A stretch of DNA of 64,000 nt from Kingdonia uniflora (lineage: Eukaryota > Streptophyta > Magnoliopsida > Ranunculales > Circaeasteraceae): NCBI GenBank assembly GCA_014058105.1, contig JACGCM010002647.1:248001-312000 (forward strand), written 5' to 3'. Below are positions 46,590 through 58,515 of the stretch, piece after piece. The notes under the pieces were generated by a model. That model saw nothing but the letters and a program-made list of their open reading frames with translations. It made no database searches and was not told where the DNA came from. How positions within the stretch are numbered: the stretch's first letter is position 1; every line of letters begins with the position of its first letter. Both the position numbers and the translations under genes were made by a program.

Positions 46590-46870
46590 ACTACTACTTA
46601 CCACTACTCCTTTCCAGGTCTTGCTTATCTGATCAGACTGATAGCGCCTATTGACTTGTACTCCTCTTCTTTCCCGCTTCACGTGGTAGCTTTTTCTGGT
46701 TTTCCCTCCTTTAAGAAAACATCAATCATCAGACCGTACAACTCTTTTCTTTATGCTTGCAGAAAATCACGTTCTCCGAAACTCTTAGGAAATCTACAAC
46801 CATATCAACGTCCCCATGCTTATAAAGACCATCAATCATGGCATAAAAACAATAAATCATTAAATCCATA
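46590..46870 (-). pseudogene. PPR-protein fragment
   Basis: On the minus strand from 46870 one reads MDLMIYCFYAMIDGLYKHGD, then VDMVVDFLRV. In neighbouring frames LYGLMIDVFLKEGKPEKATT follows. These are two consecutive pentatricopeptide motifs ('MIDGLCK.GDVD.A..LL..M'). PPR proteins bind organellar RNA. The fragment is about 90 codons with frameshifts and has no start or neighbouring repeats, so it is a pseudogene piece. Confidence 0.45.
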
Positions 46871-47985
46871 GACCTCCATTTTAAGGCATAATTAGATTGC
46901 ATGATCTATTTTCTCCTTTTCTAACAACGAGCGACGTTAGTAATAGTTGATTTGAAAATGTTATCTCTCACACTTTTATCATTTTCAAAATATATGATTA
47001 ATAGGAGATGATTAAGCATTTAAGGGTGTGTATTTAAATTAGATGATTTTTATCGAGATTATTTCACGTGCATATTAATAAGTAGTTAACATCCAACGAC
47101 TTGGAACGTCAAATAAATTGTGACATTTAGGGTAGTTAATTTTTCTATTAAATTATGTACGAAAATTTATATTTTATATAAAAGATAGTGAAATGAGAAA
47201 AAGGAGAGCTCTGCTCACAATTTTCTCAAATAATAGAGTGTCGCATAATGTTTTGTGTATGGATATCATTTTCATGGTTTTACAAGGCTTTTCTTTTCTT
47301 TTCTTTTTTGTCAATTTGGACCTAATGCAAATTAATTTCAAATAAAATTCTAATATTAAACGTCTCATGTCTTCATTATACAGATCTTCAGGACATACTT
47401 CTTTTTTTCTTGAACATTCACACCTCTCTCTCAAAAATCTTCAAATTACGTTCTTTCTTTCTTCACAGGTCAGATTTAATTACAAATTTATAAAATGATG
47501 ATTTAATTACGAGTCGGAGATTCTGCTCTTTCTTTCTATTTGATTTAGCTCGTCTATTTGCATCTCAAGAAAGAGTCCTCTAGCTATGTCTTAAAGGAGG
47601 TAATTTTTGGCCCCAACTATTAGGTTCTGCTGGAGATGGTCATAGCGCCAAAGATCTAATTTCTCTTCACCTCATCATCTCTATCTCTATCTCCATCTCC
47701 ATCTCCCTCTCCCTCTTTCAAGCTTCTCTCATGATCAACTACAGAGCACTAATGGTGACTTTTGCTTCAAAGGTACGTGTTGCTTATGATAATCTTCTGA
47801 TGTTCTTTGAGTTAGCGAGGCAAAATTTTCTAACTTCTCTTCTTAGTGATGAGCCATTGAAGTTATGATTGTTTGTGTGTCAAATAATGTTACTTAATTA
47901 TGGAAGTGGGTTTGAATGCTTGGTGTAGTGAGAGAAATTTCTTGTTTTTGGAGAAGAACATTCATGGACTTTACAACTAGAAGTA
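46871..47985. other. Spacer with CT-rich leader-like stretch
   Basis: Mostly AT-rich DNA without coding. At 47660-47718 a CTATCT/CCATCT pyrimidine repeat looks like a plant 5' leader. It is followed by an ATG at 47739 with 14 codons before a good donor (AAAG|GTACGTG, 47781). This may be a non-annotated first exon of the TlyA-like gene, but the reading phase does not fit the first exon I can read with confidence unless a donor 4 nt later is used. Confidence 0.35.
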
Positions 47986-47989
47986 GGTT

Positions 47990-49540
47990 TGTCTTCTTAT
48001 TGTTTTTTTTTTAGCTTTTGTTGGAGTTGAATCAAAGGGAGTTGGTAAAGTTGATGTCTTTAGGAATTTTGTTTTGATTTTTGGTGTTAGAGCAGATAGG
48101 GTTGCATTAGCTTTTGTTGTTGTTTCTGCTTGTGGGATTTGGGAGAGGTGAAGAAAAGGGAGGTGGGTTTACATTATTAGTATCGTAGGAGCGAGACTGG
48201 CATAAATACCAATGCGGGGAATACGATGGGTTTTGTATGGTTGAAGTGTAGTGATGGTAAGAGGGTATGTGGACTTTACATGAATTGGTTCAGAAATACG
48301 TGTTCTCATGGTCTGTGATGATTGATGAGGATGCGACGAAGGGTCACTCTTATAAAGCAATGGAGGGATTGAGATTTTGGGTGATAGTTGAGGTTTTATC
48401 TACTTGGATTAAGGGTAGATATGCGGAAATGGGGCTTTTTTACGATTTAGCTTTCCTCCTTGGATTGTGCGTGTAAGATTGATCTTTGTTACACTTGTGA
48501 ATCCTCATAGGGTTGGAGTAATTATATTTAACAGCTTAAGTTTATGGCAACAAAAAGTTATGTGGCACAATAAAGGGAGGTGGGCTTACATTGTCAGCAT
48601 AGTTTCTGTTGGTGTTAAAGCAGATGGGGTTAATATTGGCTTTTGTTGTTTATACTTATGAGCATTTAGGAGAGCGGGATCAAAAGGGTAGGTGGGTACA
48701 TTTTCAGTGCCGTAGGAATTATATCGACATAAATCTCAATGCGAAGAGTGGGATGATTTTTATATACATATCGAGATGTTAATAGGGTTTTCAAACTTTG
48801 CACGATTTAGTTCAAAAAAATGTCTTATCAAGGACAATGATGATTATTGGAAATTCTTATAAACCATTGAAGGGTTAGATAATTTGGGGCATACTTGGGG
48901 TTTTATCTACTTGTAGTAAGGAGCTCTTCTATGATTTAACCATGCTCCTAAGATTATGGCTGTACGGTTGATCTTTGTTACACTTGATAATCCTCACAGG
49001 GTTGGAGTAATTAGAATTAAAAACTAAAGAATGTAAGTTTATGAAAATTAAAAAGTTGCTGCATATAGGGAGGTGGGGGTTAGACAGCTTCCGTTGGCTT
49101 CTGTTGGTGTTAAAGCAGATGGGGGTTAAACATTGGTTTCTGTTATTTCTCTTGGTGGGCATTTGGGAGAGTTGGGTCTGAGGGAGGTGGTTACATGGTT
49201 AGTGCCATAGGAACGAGACCGACGTAAATCCCCATGCTAAGAATGTGATGATTTCTAAATACTTAGTGTAGAAATGTTGATAGGGATTCAAACTTTACAT
49301 GAATTGGTTCAGAAGGATGTGTTATCACGGTTTTTGATGATCATTGGGCATGCTATGATCGGAAATTCTTATAAAGAGTTGAAGGGATGGAGATTTCGAG
49401 TAATTATTGGGGGTTGTATCTACTTGTAGTAATGGTGGGTAGGTGGATAAGGGGTTTTACTACGATCTAGCCTTGATCCTAAGATTATGGTGTACGATTG
49501 ATCTTTGTTACACTTTATATCCTCATAGGTAACCTTATCA
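47990..49540 (+). repeat. Three degenerate tandem copies of a PPR-coding unit (about 490-530 bp each)
   Basis: Anchors recur in the same order: GGTGTTAAAGCAGATGGGGTT (48081, 48610, 49103), GGAGGTGG..TACAT (about 48160, 48692, 49185), GGTTTTATCTACTT (48392, 48898, 49412) and TTGATCTTTGTTACAC (48479, 48969, 49498). Translated, the copies resemble PPR motifs: GVKADG, ELVQKYVFSWSVMIDEDATK and GHSYKAMEGLRF in copy 1, and TLHELVQKDVLSRFLMIIGH in copy 3. All three are full of stops. This looks like an amplified PPR gene piece upstream of, or in the 5' intron of, the TlyA-like gene. Confidence 0.6.
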
Positions 49541-50208
49541 CAACTAAAAAGTTATGTGGCAAAATAAAGATACTTGAGTCATCATTTTAGGGTATTTTGC
49601 CAAAAAATATACCAGTTCCTTCATTTGCTAAAACTATAATTTGTACATGTTTTTATTAATTTATTTGATCATCAGTATAAGTATTACGACTTGTTCTCTA
49701 TCATTTAGATAGGTTCCTCAGTAATTAACATTTATTCTAATAGATAAGATGCTTAACAATAAGTTTGTTGTCTTTCAGGAATATTAGATGTGCAATTGAC
49801 AAAAATGGGCATCATCAAATAATGAGTTGTTCCCGCGTTTCCCTCTGTGTTACGATATACTAGTGTTGAAACTGAGAAAGAAAAGAAGAAATGACACTGG
49901 AGCTTCTAAAACTTCCCCTCTCCCGCTCTTCTGCAGCTTTATTTTTCTTCTCCGGATCAAACATACTAAGACCAAAACAGCCTGGTACTATAATTTCTTC
50001 AATCTCATCTAACAAACGTGTAGTTTTGAAGCATTACGCATTTCACATATCTGTAAAATGTGTCCTCTGAGTTACTTCACGATTTTGCTTGTATTAGCTT
50101 CAAGGTTCCATTTATTTCTTCTTCCTCTTTTTTTTTTTTTTTTTTTTTGCATTTTATTGCTCGTGGGTATCTTCTAATTTCCTATTTATTGTTGTTGTCT
50201 TTCTCCAG
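49541..50208. other. Region before the first readable TlyA exon
   Basis: AT-rich with a T(24) run near 50124-50148. No exon is supported. The pyrimidine-rich end leads into the CTTTCTCCAG acceptor at 50208. Confidence 0.45.
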
Positions 50209-53200
50209 TGTATTTAGGGTCCAATACCCATATGCTTTTCTCATTTAAAACGTATGCTGTTTCCAAGTATGGAAGGCTCCAAGCATTGAAGAAGTAAGTA
50301 TTAGTCCTTTTCCCCTTTTTCATTTATGCATAGGATTCAGAAGGACTAGAATGACGTGTAGCATAAACTAGTAAACCCCAAAGCGGTTTCAAACAACCTG
50401 ATCTCTGGATGGTGAAGCAGGGAGAGGATAGAGGGGAGTAAGAAGAAACTCTTGGTTTTTCTTTTTCTTTGTTATTGTTGCAGACACTTTTATTTGTGAC
50501 AGCCTCAGTTTCTTGCCTTGCCTATTGTGAAAAACTCCCTTTGGCCTCTTGATGTCCCTTTAGACATTACTTCAATAAAGACTTGGTATTTCTAGCAGCT
50601 ACTGAGTATCATCAGCCCTCTCTTCTGGATTGGGTAAGGTTTAGCAATGTCTTCCTTGTGGTCATAGAGGGCAATTTGTTGGAGAAAACCTTCGTTCCTT
50701 GGTTCTCTCAAAAAAGAGACTTCTGTAACATTAAGGAAAGCCATTATTCATTCGAAGCATGCGTATTATACTTAATTTTGTTGTAGGTTATTTATGATAG
50801 GACTCTAGGAAGGAAACCTTAAGGGGGGTTTATTATTTTGTTTTGTGTTATTTTTATTTGCAGGAAAAAGAGATTGGATGAAGTTTGTCTCGAAAGATAT
50901 CAAGAGTATAGCCGTACCTATATACAATCATGGATCATACAAGGTGAGTAGCATCCATTAGTTCCAATTTGACTTTTTTTAATCCTCTTGGTTGAGATGA
51001 GAACCGAACAACAGGAATAGTAAGGCATCTATATATCTTGACTTATTTTTGGTATTAATTTACTATTTCTTATCAACTTTAAAGGCCTTAATTCACAAAC
51101 ATGATTTCATGATCTGAAGCATTTGTTTTATGCGTTAAGTTTGCCCTATCATACAATCTTCATGATACATGGTAGTAAAAGCAAAGTTCTAAACATACTT
51201 GTCGGAGATCTATGCAATTCCATTGCATTACTAGTCAACATTTTAACTGTGGATATAGTTGACTAGATGAGGACTAGAGAATTTAAAGGCCAAGTATACG
51301 AGAAAATGTTTTCCAGACTAGGGAGATGTTCTAGAAATTTTCTTAAGGACTTTCTTACACAAATGATATATGGACAAGCCTTGGAGAGAGGGTGAGCAAG
51401 AGTTTTTGTGAATACTGCTTTATTAGGATGTTGAAGAAAAGTCATGATTGCCGTACTGCTGATTTTGTCTTGGTTGTGCAAATAAGACTACTGATAATTT
51501 GATTGGGTGTGACACAAGTGACTTTTAGTCCTCGTACATTCACCTGCATTGGAGAGGACCATAGGAAGCGAGCATTATTTTGGATTAGGTTGTGAAACAG
51601 GTTGGCATATTGTTTCTTTTCTATCGCAGGAATGAAGATGTACTTATGGAAAGTAACCTAGTTAGTCTTTCATTCTACCTTCTCTCCCTATTTTCAAACC
51701 ATGGTAGACTTCCTAATGTGATTTATAATTCACAGGCAAGCTTATGAGAAACTTTATGTGGGATATACAAAGGAAGGTGTTAAGTATCATTTGGCTATCT
51801 AGAAGCCTTGTTGACTCAAACGTATATACCATTTAGCTTTGACTTATTTAGCGTCATGAGTAAGGACTTGCCGGGTTAATAGCTGTGGACTTTCGAGTAG
51901 AAAAGATGACAGTGTGCAAGGTCTTAGTCAGTAAAGATCAGTGATTAAGGATGGGATTTCAAAATAGTGCGGCAGAACCTCATGTACTTACGGGAGCGAA
52001 GAGGTATCATGCGTGTTGGAGCATTACATAAGGGTGTTGTATTGAAGGTGCGTAAAAGGGATATAGGAAGACATTTGGTAAATATCAACTAGTTGAGATA
52101 TGATTTCATTTTTATGCATTGCATAGGTGGAATCTATGTAACATTGACACGGGTACGGGGTGTCGGACATCGCGGTTTCAAAATAAGTGAAAACGCGGAC
52201 ACGGCCTTATACCTAATAAGATAGTAGCATTCTTCACGTTTCCTATATTGTGTCCTATTGTATGTGAATATATTATGAATATATAATTGCGATAGTAGCT
52301 TATGGGTTAATTTACAACTTATAACAAACATAAAATAGTAATAGTAGTTAGTAGGGTTAAATAGCATGTATAAGAATTGGAAACTTTCTAAGAGTTATGT
52401 CAAAAAGTTAATGATCTAAGCAAGAAGTGTCCGTTGGAGTGTTCACACAAGTGCCGGTGTGTCTGAATGTCCGACACGTTTGGACACGAATATTTTTAGG
52501 AATATGAAGTGCCCATGTTACATAGGGTGGAATAATAAATTGGTCGAAGTCTTCACTAATAGTAGAGTAGGTAATTAACTAATTATATAATATGAAATAT
52601 AATGATTATGAGAAACTCAGCGATGGGAAGCTGGGGATTGTTATGGAGTTTGTGGGTAACTGGGAGCAGTTCTTGCATTTAGGGACAGTACTAGAGCTTA
52701 TATTTCTTCTGATATTAGATTTTTCTCCTATTCAAGTCCTTGTACTTGCTTTTATATGTCGAACAAGCCCCTTTAAAAATCCAATCCTTATTGGTACTCA
52801 CATCCTTCGAAAGATAGAAACTGAGAAGCAGCACATATTAACTCCATAAGAAACAAACTCCTTCTTGCTCTACATCACAATCAATCCTCCTTAGGCTTAA
52901 TACCTCCTAAAAGAAGGGCTCCTATGGCTAACATCTCAGCGACACATCTCGTTCCCTCTCCTGACATCCTCACAAACAAAGCATGCGTCTTTTCAGTTGC
53001 TTTCCCGACAACCACCAAATTTGCCTTCCACCTCTTGATAGTCTTTTGTTCTAACATCTCCTCTTTACTTGATAACATTCCAAGACAAGATTTTCTCATA
53101 CATTATTCTTTAACTCCGGGTCTTACTTCTTCTTTCCATAACGATACCTTCCCCTTCCACAAAAGAAGAAAGGATACCTATCATTTTTCTCATCCCTTTT

Positions 53201-56200
53201 GAGCCTTTTGGCTTATGAATTTGAAGAATGATTGTGACCAGTTAACGGATTAACCCTCTTTTTATTTTATATATTTTTCATCAAATCATGCATCCTTTAG
53301 CCCAATCATATTTCGATTAAATAATATTTATTGAATAAGAATACTAGGAAATTGACCGGGAGAGGTGTAAGGTTATGTGGGGATCTCTTCCCTTTGCAGT
53401 GGTGTGGAATATTTGACTTGGGAGGTATCATAGAAAGTTTGAGGATAAAGAGCTGTCAAATACTTCAATCTTGCTGTGAGACAGATTTCATAGAATTTTG
53501 AGGTCCTTTAGACAGATAAAGTGGTTTCTTAAATGTTATTTCTTCTACATGTTACAGAATTTGAAATTTGGTATGTGGATTTGATTGAGAGGCTAAAAGG
53601 ACTTAAGTGGGAAGATACACCAATGGCCTCCAAAATACTAGTCAAGATGATCTCAAGTTCGTAGCTCTCCCCAAAATGTCGGATTTCGGATGCCGTGAAG
53701 TATGCCATGAAGTCAAACGAGTTACACAAGTCGGCAACCTTTTCGACCAAAACTTTGGTTACAAGAGCTCCAATATCATCCACAACATTACTCCAGTGGC
53801 ACTTTTACGTGTTTTTGGTTGTGGAAAACCAGGGCATCAAGAAGGATTGTCTGACTATGAAGAATTTTGGCTTATACGTTGATAGCCTTGGAGAACATGT
53901 AGTAGTGACGGCTCAAAAATTCATTATCCAAGACGGGCCTCCTTACATGGGTACCATCAATGTGTGTTGTTTTCCACTGGAGCTCCTCACCTCTAGTTTG
54001 TGAGTGAACTTTAAAGGTGGGATGTGTTGATGAGGGCGTCACAGTCACACAAATCTCGAGAATTATATTACCTCTTTGAGCCAATTATTCTCCTCTTTTT
54101 GTTTCGATTTTCCCTTCTTTTTTTATATATTTATTTTCTTTATTCTTATTTGGTTAGTAAAGGACTTTACGCCAAATAAAATCAGGAATTGTTAAGGAGG
54201 TTAGTAGGTTTGTCCAACCATTGTAAGGGTGGAAAATTGAGTTGTTTTAGATTTAATTTAGTTCGCTAAGTTTATTAGATAGTTAATGAAGTTTGGTTGA
54301 TTTCTGCATTGAATTGATTGAGTTTTTCCCAATTTCGAAGTTGGGGTGTCTCTTAAGATTGGTTGAAATCTCATTGGTGTGTCATCAATCAAAACTTCAT
54401 AAACTATTTCACGAGTCTCCTATTGTACTTTACTGTTTGTGAAGCGGTACACATTATAGTATCATCTGTTTCAGGAACTGTTAATGTAGGTGGCAAAAAT
54501 GTAGGCAATCTCATGGAGCTTAAAACTAAGACGTACAGGATTGCCTATACCCATATACAGCCACATTGCTCAATCTACCCTCTTCATGTAACAAACTGTA
54601 CAAAATATTATCTTGGTGCCAAGGGTCCCTCCATACTGTGTTCTACTGCAAATCCCTATCATTTGGAACTGTAATATTCCATAAGGTACTTGCTCTTCAT
54701 AATTGACTTGAACCACTTGCATGTATTATTCTTATTCTGAGGCAATTCTTCAAATATGTCTCATGACTGTTGCTTGATTTCCCAAGTGACCAAAGATCTA
54801 AAACTGAGATGTCCCTCCTCTTCGGCTTACAAGCAACACTCCAACCAATTGGTCTGTCTTCTTGTTTATTTCATGATCATGGCATACATATCTATAGCAA
54901 ATGTACTTTCCTTCCTCATGAGACCGCCAAGATCAGAATGAATGAGCTCCAACAAACAGGTAGTACTGATACATTTAACCTTCTTGTATAGCCCCCAATA
55001 TTCCTGTTTGCTTTCTAGTTTGACAATTCTCACACATAGAATGGGACTCTACTTAGTTTGGGAACAGAAATACCAGCGTGTTTGAAAGATGCCACCAAGA
55101 CGAAATGAGCAGTAAAAGTGATCTAAGGGAAGGAATATGCCATGATCACCCTGAGGGTAGATTTTTTGGAACAAGCAAATGATTTTAGCGGTCTTCAGAT
55201 GATCTTAATCAATTTATAGAATTAAGTTGATCATAAAATCTACCCAGTAACCCTGTAAGAATCTCATTGCTAGGAAATGGATTTCGTAGGTAGCTTATGT
55301 ACTGTAGTTAGCCATAAGTGAGTCTTTCCCTCAAGGTTGCATATGTGGAAGTTTACAATAGGGTTTTGTGCTAAGAGCCATATCATTGCTATCAACATCT
55401 TAGACATTCGTGGAGCAAGGCCAATGGAGCTTCAAGTGGTGTGTTTTTATTTATTTCATTTTTTCGGATTTTATGTCTAGGTGGGGAAACAATCAAAAGA
55501 TAGGGATGTCGCAAAGTGGTGGATGGTGATAAGTAATTTGTTATTGTGCTGGCAATCTTAGTGTCAAGATTCTGATTGTTGAATCTTCATCCTTTTTCTT
55601 TATGATAACGGGCACAATTAGCCAAATTGTCTATATGGATTAAGAAAAATAAGTTAATCACATACTAAAAATGCCTCATTCTATTAAGCCTATACCAAAT
55701 TAAAAAACCAAGAACTAAATTGCTAAGGCATGGGTTATTCACTTGACGGAACTCGATCAGCAAGAGTTATTTACCGACAAAATAAAACAGCATGCTTCCA
55801 AGACCCAGTCTCAATTGAAAAATGATGTGATACCTATCTACTAGGGAAGGATCTTGTGTATCTCAAGCAAGGTGGAATCACTGTCAAAATATTTCTCCAT
55901 TTGCAAAGCATGGGAGGAGTAGGATCACTATCAATCATTTAATTGAGGATCTTACCTGTAATTTTAGGCACTTGTTTATAAATTATAGGATATATTCATA
56001 GAACAAACCAAATGTGATTGTTGTGGTCGATTTGGCCATATTAGCCATACTTGTTACAAAGTTATCCACATTTACGTGTATGTACGATTATTGGTAACTC
56101 GAGGTGATATCTCTTTATTTTTTACTAAAATCTTCACAGATCCATACACCATCAGGATAGGCATATTAATAATTAAAAGTTATGTTTTATTCGTCTAAAC

Positions 56201-58515
56201 TCTTTGTGTCTTTTCTCATCTCATTCTACTGCAACCTATTCCAGGCAAAGTTTTTGTTGATGGGAGAGTTGTAAACAAGGCAGGAACACCTGTATCGGAT
56301 AAATCCGTCGTAGAAATAATTGCTCAAGTTCCAAAATATGTATGTAGGTGATGCTTCTTCAGAAACATCCATCTAGCCTAAAGTTCAAAAAATTTGATAT
56401 AACTTACGAAGGTTGTTATTTTCATGCATGCTTCTTACACAGAGCAGGATACAAGTTAGAGGCTGCCATTGAACAGCTAAGTGTTGATGTTGCTGGAAAA
56501 GTAGTTCTAGATTCGGGTTTGTCAACTGGAGGATTTACTGATTGCTTGCTTCAGTATGGTGCATCATTTGTTTATGGAGTCGACGTAGGGTATGGACAGG
56601 TATTATTTGTTTTTGTACATGTAAATCATTAGTTATCTCAATCTTTTTGAGTTATTGATAGAACCAATTGTGTAGCTCAGTCTCACTTTCACTATCCTTG
56701 TCATATCCCCGAGTTTCCCTTGTACCTTAAAAAAAGTGTTTGGAGAGAAAAAAAACTTTTCTTACCTTAAAAAATGTTTACAGAGAAAAAAGAACAATAT
56801 GTAGCTTTATCAGATGTGATTCTTGAACTCAACTGATTGTGGGATTGCACGAGAGTACCAGAATGGGCTAAATAATAATTTGATTATGATTCCATCGATG
56901 AGATACCTTGACTTTATCCTAGTGCTACTGCTAATAGTTAATTTCTACTTAAATATTTAAGCATGATGATCATTCATAGTCAACTATTGGGGTACTTCCT
57001 TTTAGTATGGTGATCATTCATAGTCAACTATTAGGGTGGTTGTTGGGATCATCTGGTTTACACAAAAAGTTAGGATCATCTGTTATTAATTTAAGAAAAA
57101 GCCATTGGTATTATGACTAATGAAATCATATGTACCCTTTAGCTACAAGTATTTCCATTTCAGGCAAAATTTTAGAGATTTGCACTTCTTAAAATTGTTA
57201 GTAGTAAATGATAGTAATTGGCTTTCAACTTCATCAGGTTGCAGAAAAAGTTCGCCGAGATGAGCGTGTCTGCATTATAGAAAGGACAAATTTAAGATAC
57301 CTTTCTGAACTCCCACAGAAAGTGAACTTGGTGACTCTGGATCTATCATTTATTTCTATACTCCTGGTATGCTATCAGAAATGGGTTGAATTATGATTAT
57401 GTTAACAAATACTTTTTTTACTTGCAATAGGTACAATATTTTGGCGTTAGATTTTAACAAATCTTCTTTTGTATCTAAAGGTGATGCCCGCTGTTGTCAA
57501 TGTCATGAAGAGTGAAGCTACTTTAGTTACACTAGTCAAGCCTCAATTTGAGGCTCGCAGATCCCAGGTATGTAATTTGAATTGCCAATGTTTTTTGCTT
57601 TCCCCCTTCCTACAGATTCCTCACATGACATGAACATGCATCTGAAACCACATAAATTGCGGTCTAGCTTTGGGAATGATAGGAGCACTAGCTTTTATTG
57701 TAGCATACATTAACCCTTATAAAAACTTAAAATCCAAACTGGACTGTATTTTGGGTGTGCTGATCAATAAATATTTGTGGTCTCGCTTGACATGAACATG
57801 CCTCTGAAACCACATAAATTGTGGTCTCACTTTAGGAATGATAGGAGCACTATAGCTTTTATTGTAGCACATTAGCCCTTAGAAAAACTTGCGATCCAAA
57901 CTGGACTATATTTTGGGTGGGTTCAGGGTTGATCAATAATTATTTGTTTATTCTCGAAAAAAGTTATTTCTGTAACTTGTAAATGTGATCACGGTTGAGG
58001 GAGTATCTACACTACAAATCAGACAATCATTCACATTTTTTTAGAGCTTGATAGTCTCCAAGCTCACAATAGATGCTTTCCACATGCCTAGATAACTTGT
58101 AGTGTATAGATTATTGCACATGAATTATTTATACATTTTTGTATGTCGTTATTGATACCGGTTGCTCTACTAACAATAGATGTGTTGCCTACGCAGGTTG
58201 GAGGAGGTGGTATTGTTAGAGATCCCCTAGTCCATCAGGAAGTATGCTTCAAAATACCTCTTTTTATTATTGCTTTCTAAATGTAATTATACGCGGACTA
58301 ATTTAATAGCTGCTGATAAAAATTTCTTGATGATATAGGTCCTTGAGAGGATCATTAAGGGTGTGGAAAATTTTGGGTTTTGCAACAAAGGATGGATCGA
58401 ATCTCCTCTTAAAGGTGCTGAGGGTAACACAGAGTTCTTAGTTCGCTTTGACAGAATATCAGAGAAGACTGCAGATAACCTTCCTGAACCACAAGAAGAA
58501 ATGAATGCAAAATGA
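50209..58515 (+). CDS. TlyA-like (S4 + FtsJ-type) rRNA 2'-O-methyltransferase, 8 exons
   Basis: Exons: 50209-50293, 50864-50943, 56245-56347, 56443-56599, 57238-57366, 57481-57567, 58197-58241, 58339-58515. All introns are GT..AG, phases agree and the stop is TGA at 58513. From the ATG at 50232 the protein is 279 aa. Residues about 22-80 are an S4 RNA-binding domain (KKKRLDEVCLERYQEYSR, VDGRVVNKAGTPV). Residues about 85-265 are the Rossmann methyltransferase with DSGLSTGGFTDCLLQYGA (SAM motif), VDVGYGQ, LVTLDLSFIS, TLVKPQFEARRSQ, GGGGIVRDP and SPLKGAEGNTEFL. The K-D-K-E catalytic residues of the family are all present. Bacterial TlyA methylates rRNA cytidines; the plant protein is probably organellar. 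The start is unsure: the first exon may have a longer upstream part giving a transit peptide. Confidence 0.9.
52134..52525. mobile_element. hAT-type MITE (392 bp)
   Basis: The ends CTATGTAACATTGACAC and GTGCCCATGTTACATAG are inverted repeats matching at 15 of 17 positions. They are flanked by a perfect 8-bp duplication GGTGGAAT (52126-52133 and 52526-52533), the length hAT transposases produce. It contains GGACAC/GTGTCCG-type internal words and no coding. Confidence 0.88.
53590..54005 (+). pseudogene. Retroelement gag-like relic with broken CCHC knuckle
   Basis: The plus strand reads VFGCGKPGH in one frame and IKKDCLTMKNFG in the next. Together they form a CCHC zinc knuckle with a frameshift after the histidine and the first cysteine changed to valine. 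Neighbouring residues give no other clear gag block. The opposite strand is also open (53529-53783), so this is a weak call. Confidence 0.35.
54700..55060 (-). pseudogene. Copia integrase N-terminal relic
   Basis: On the minus strand CENCQTRKQTG is followed by CLLELIHSDLGGLMRKESTF, then AIDMYAM. This corresponds to the GAG-pre-integrase zinc region and the first catalytic block ('LELIHSDLCGP') of copia integrase. Stops and frameshifts are numerous. It lies inside the TlyA intron, on the strand opposite to that gene. Confidence 0.6.
55700..56090 (+). pseudogene. Copia gag relic with complete CCHC knuckle
   Basis: Around 56008-56052 the plus strand reads CDCCGRFGHISHTC, a perfect C-x2-C-x4-H-x4-C zinc knuckle followed by YKVIH as in copia Gag. 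Upstream, LVYLKQGGITVKIFLHLQSM resembles the Gag core around the conserved 'QG..SV.EYF..L..L' segment. Its 3' end is only 160 bp before the splice acceptor of TlyA exon 3. Confidence 0.6.

Larger units (their letters stand above)
50944..56244 (+). other. 5.3-kb intron 2 of the TlyA-like gene
   Basis: The donor AAG|GTGAGT and acceptor ATTCCAG|GC join residues 'IQ-G-KVFVDG' in frame. The intron is many times longer than the others (93-640 bp, except one of 569 bp before it). It contains a hAT-type MITE and relics of three retroelement pieces, listed separately. Between 50950 and 52120, and in the rest not covered by these, I see no feature. Confidence 0.85.

Noticed and set aside
49827..50012. 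61-codon plus-strand frame as the first TlyA exon
   Set aside because: It has no ATG start, no splice phase fitting the next exon and no resemblance to a targeting peptide; its stop is in frame.
54363..54674. 103-codon plus-strand frame in the TlyA intron
   Set aside because: No family match, and the adjacent relic is on the minus strand; likely chance.
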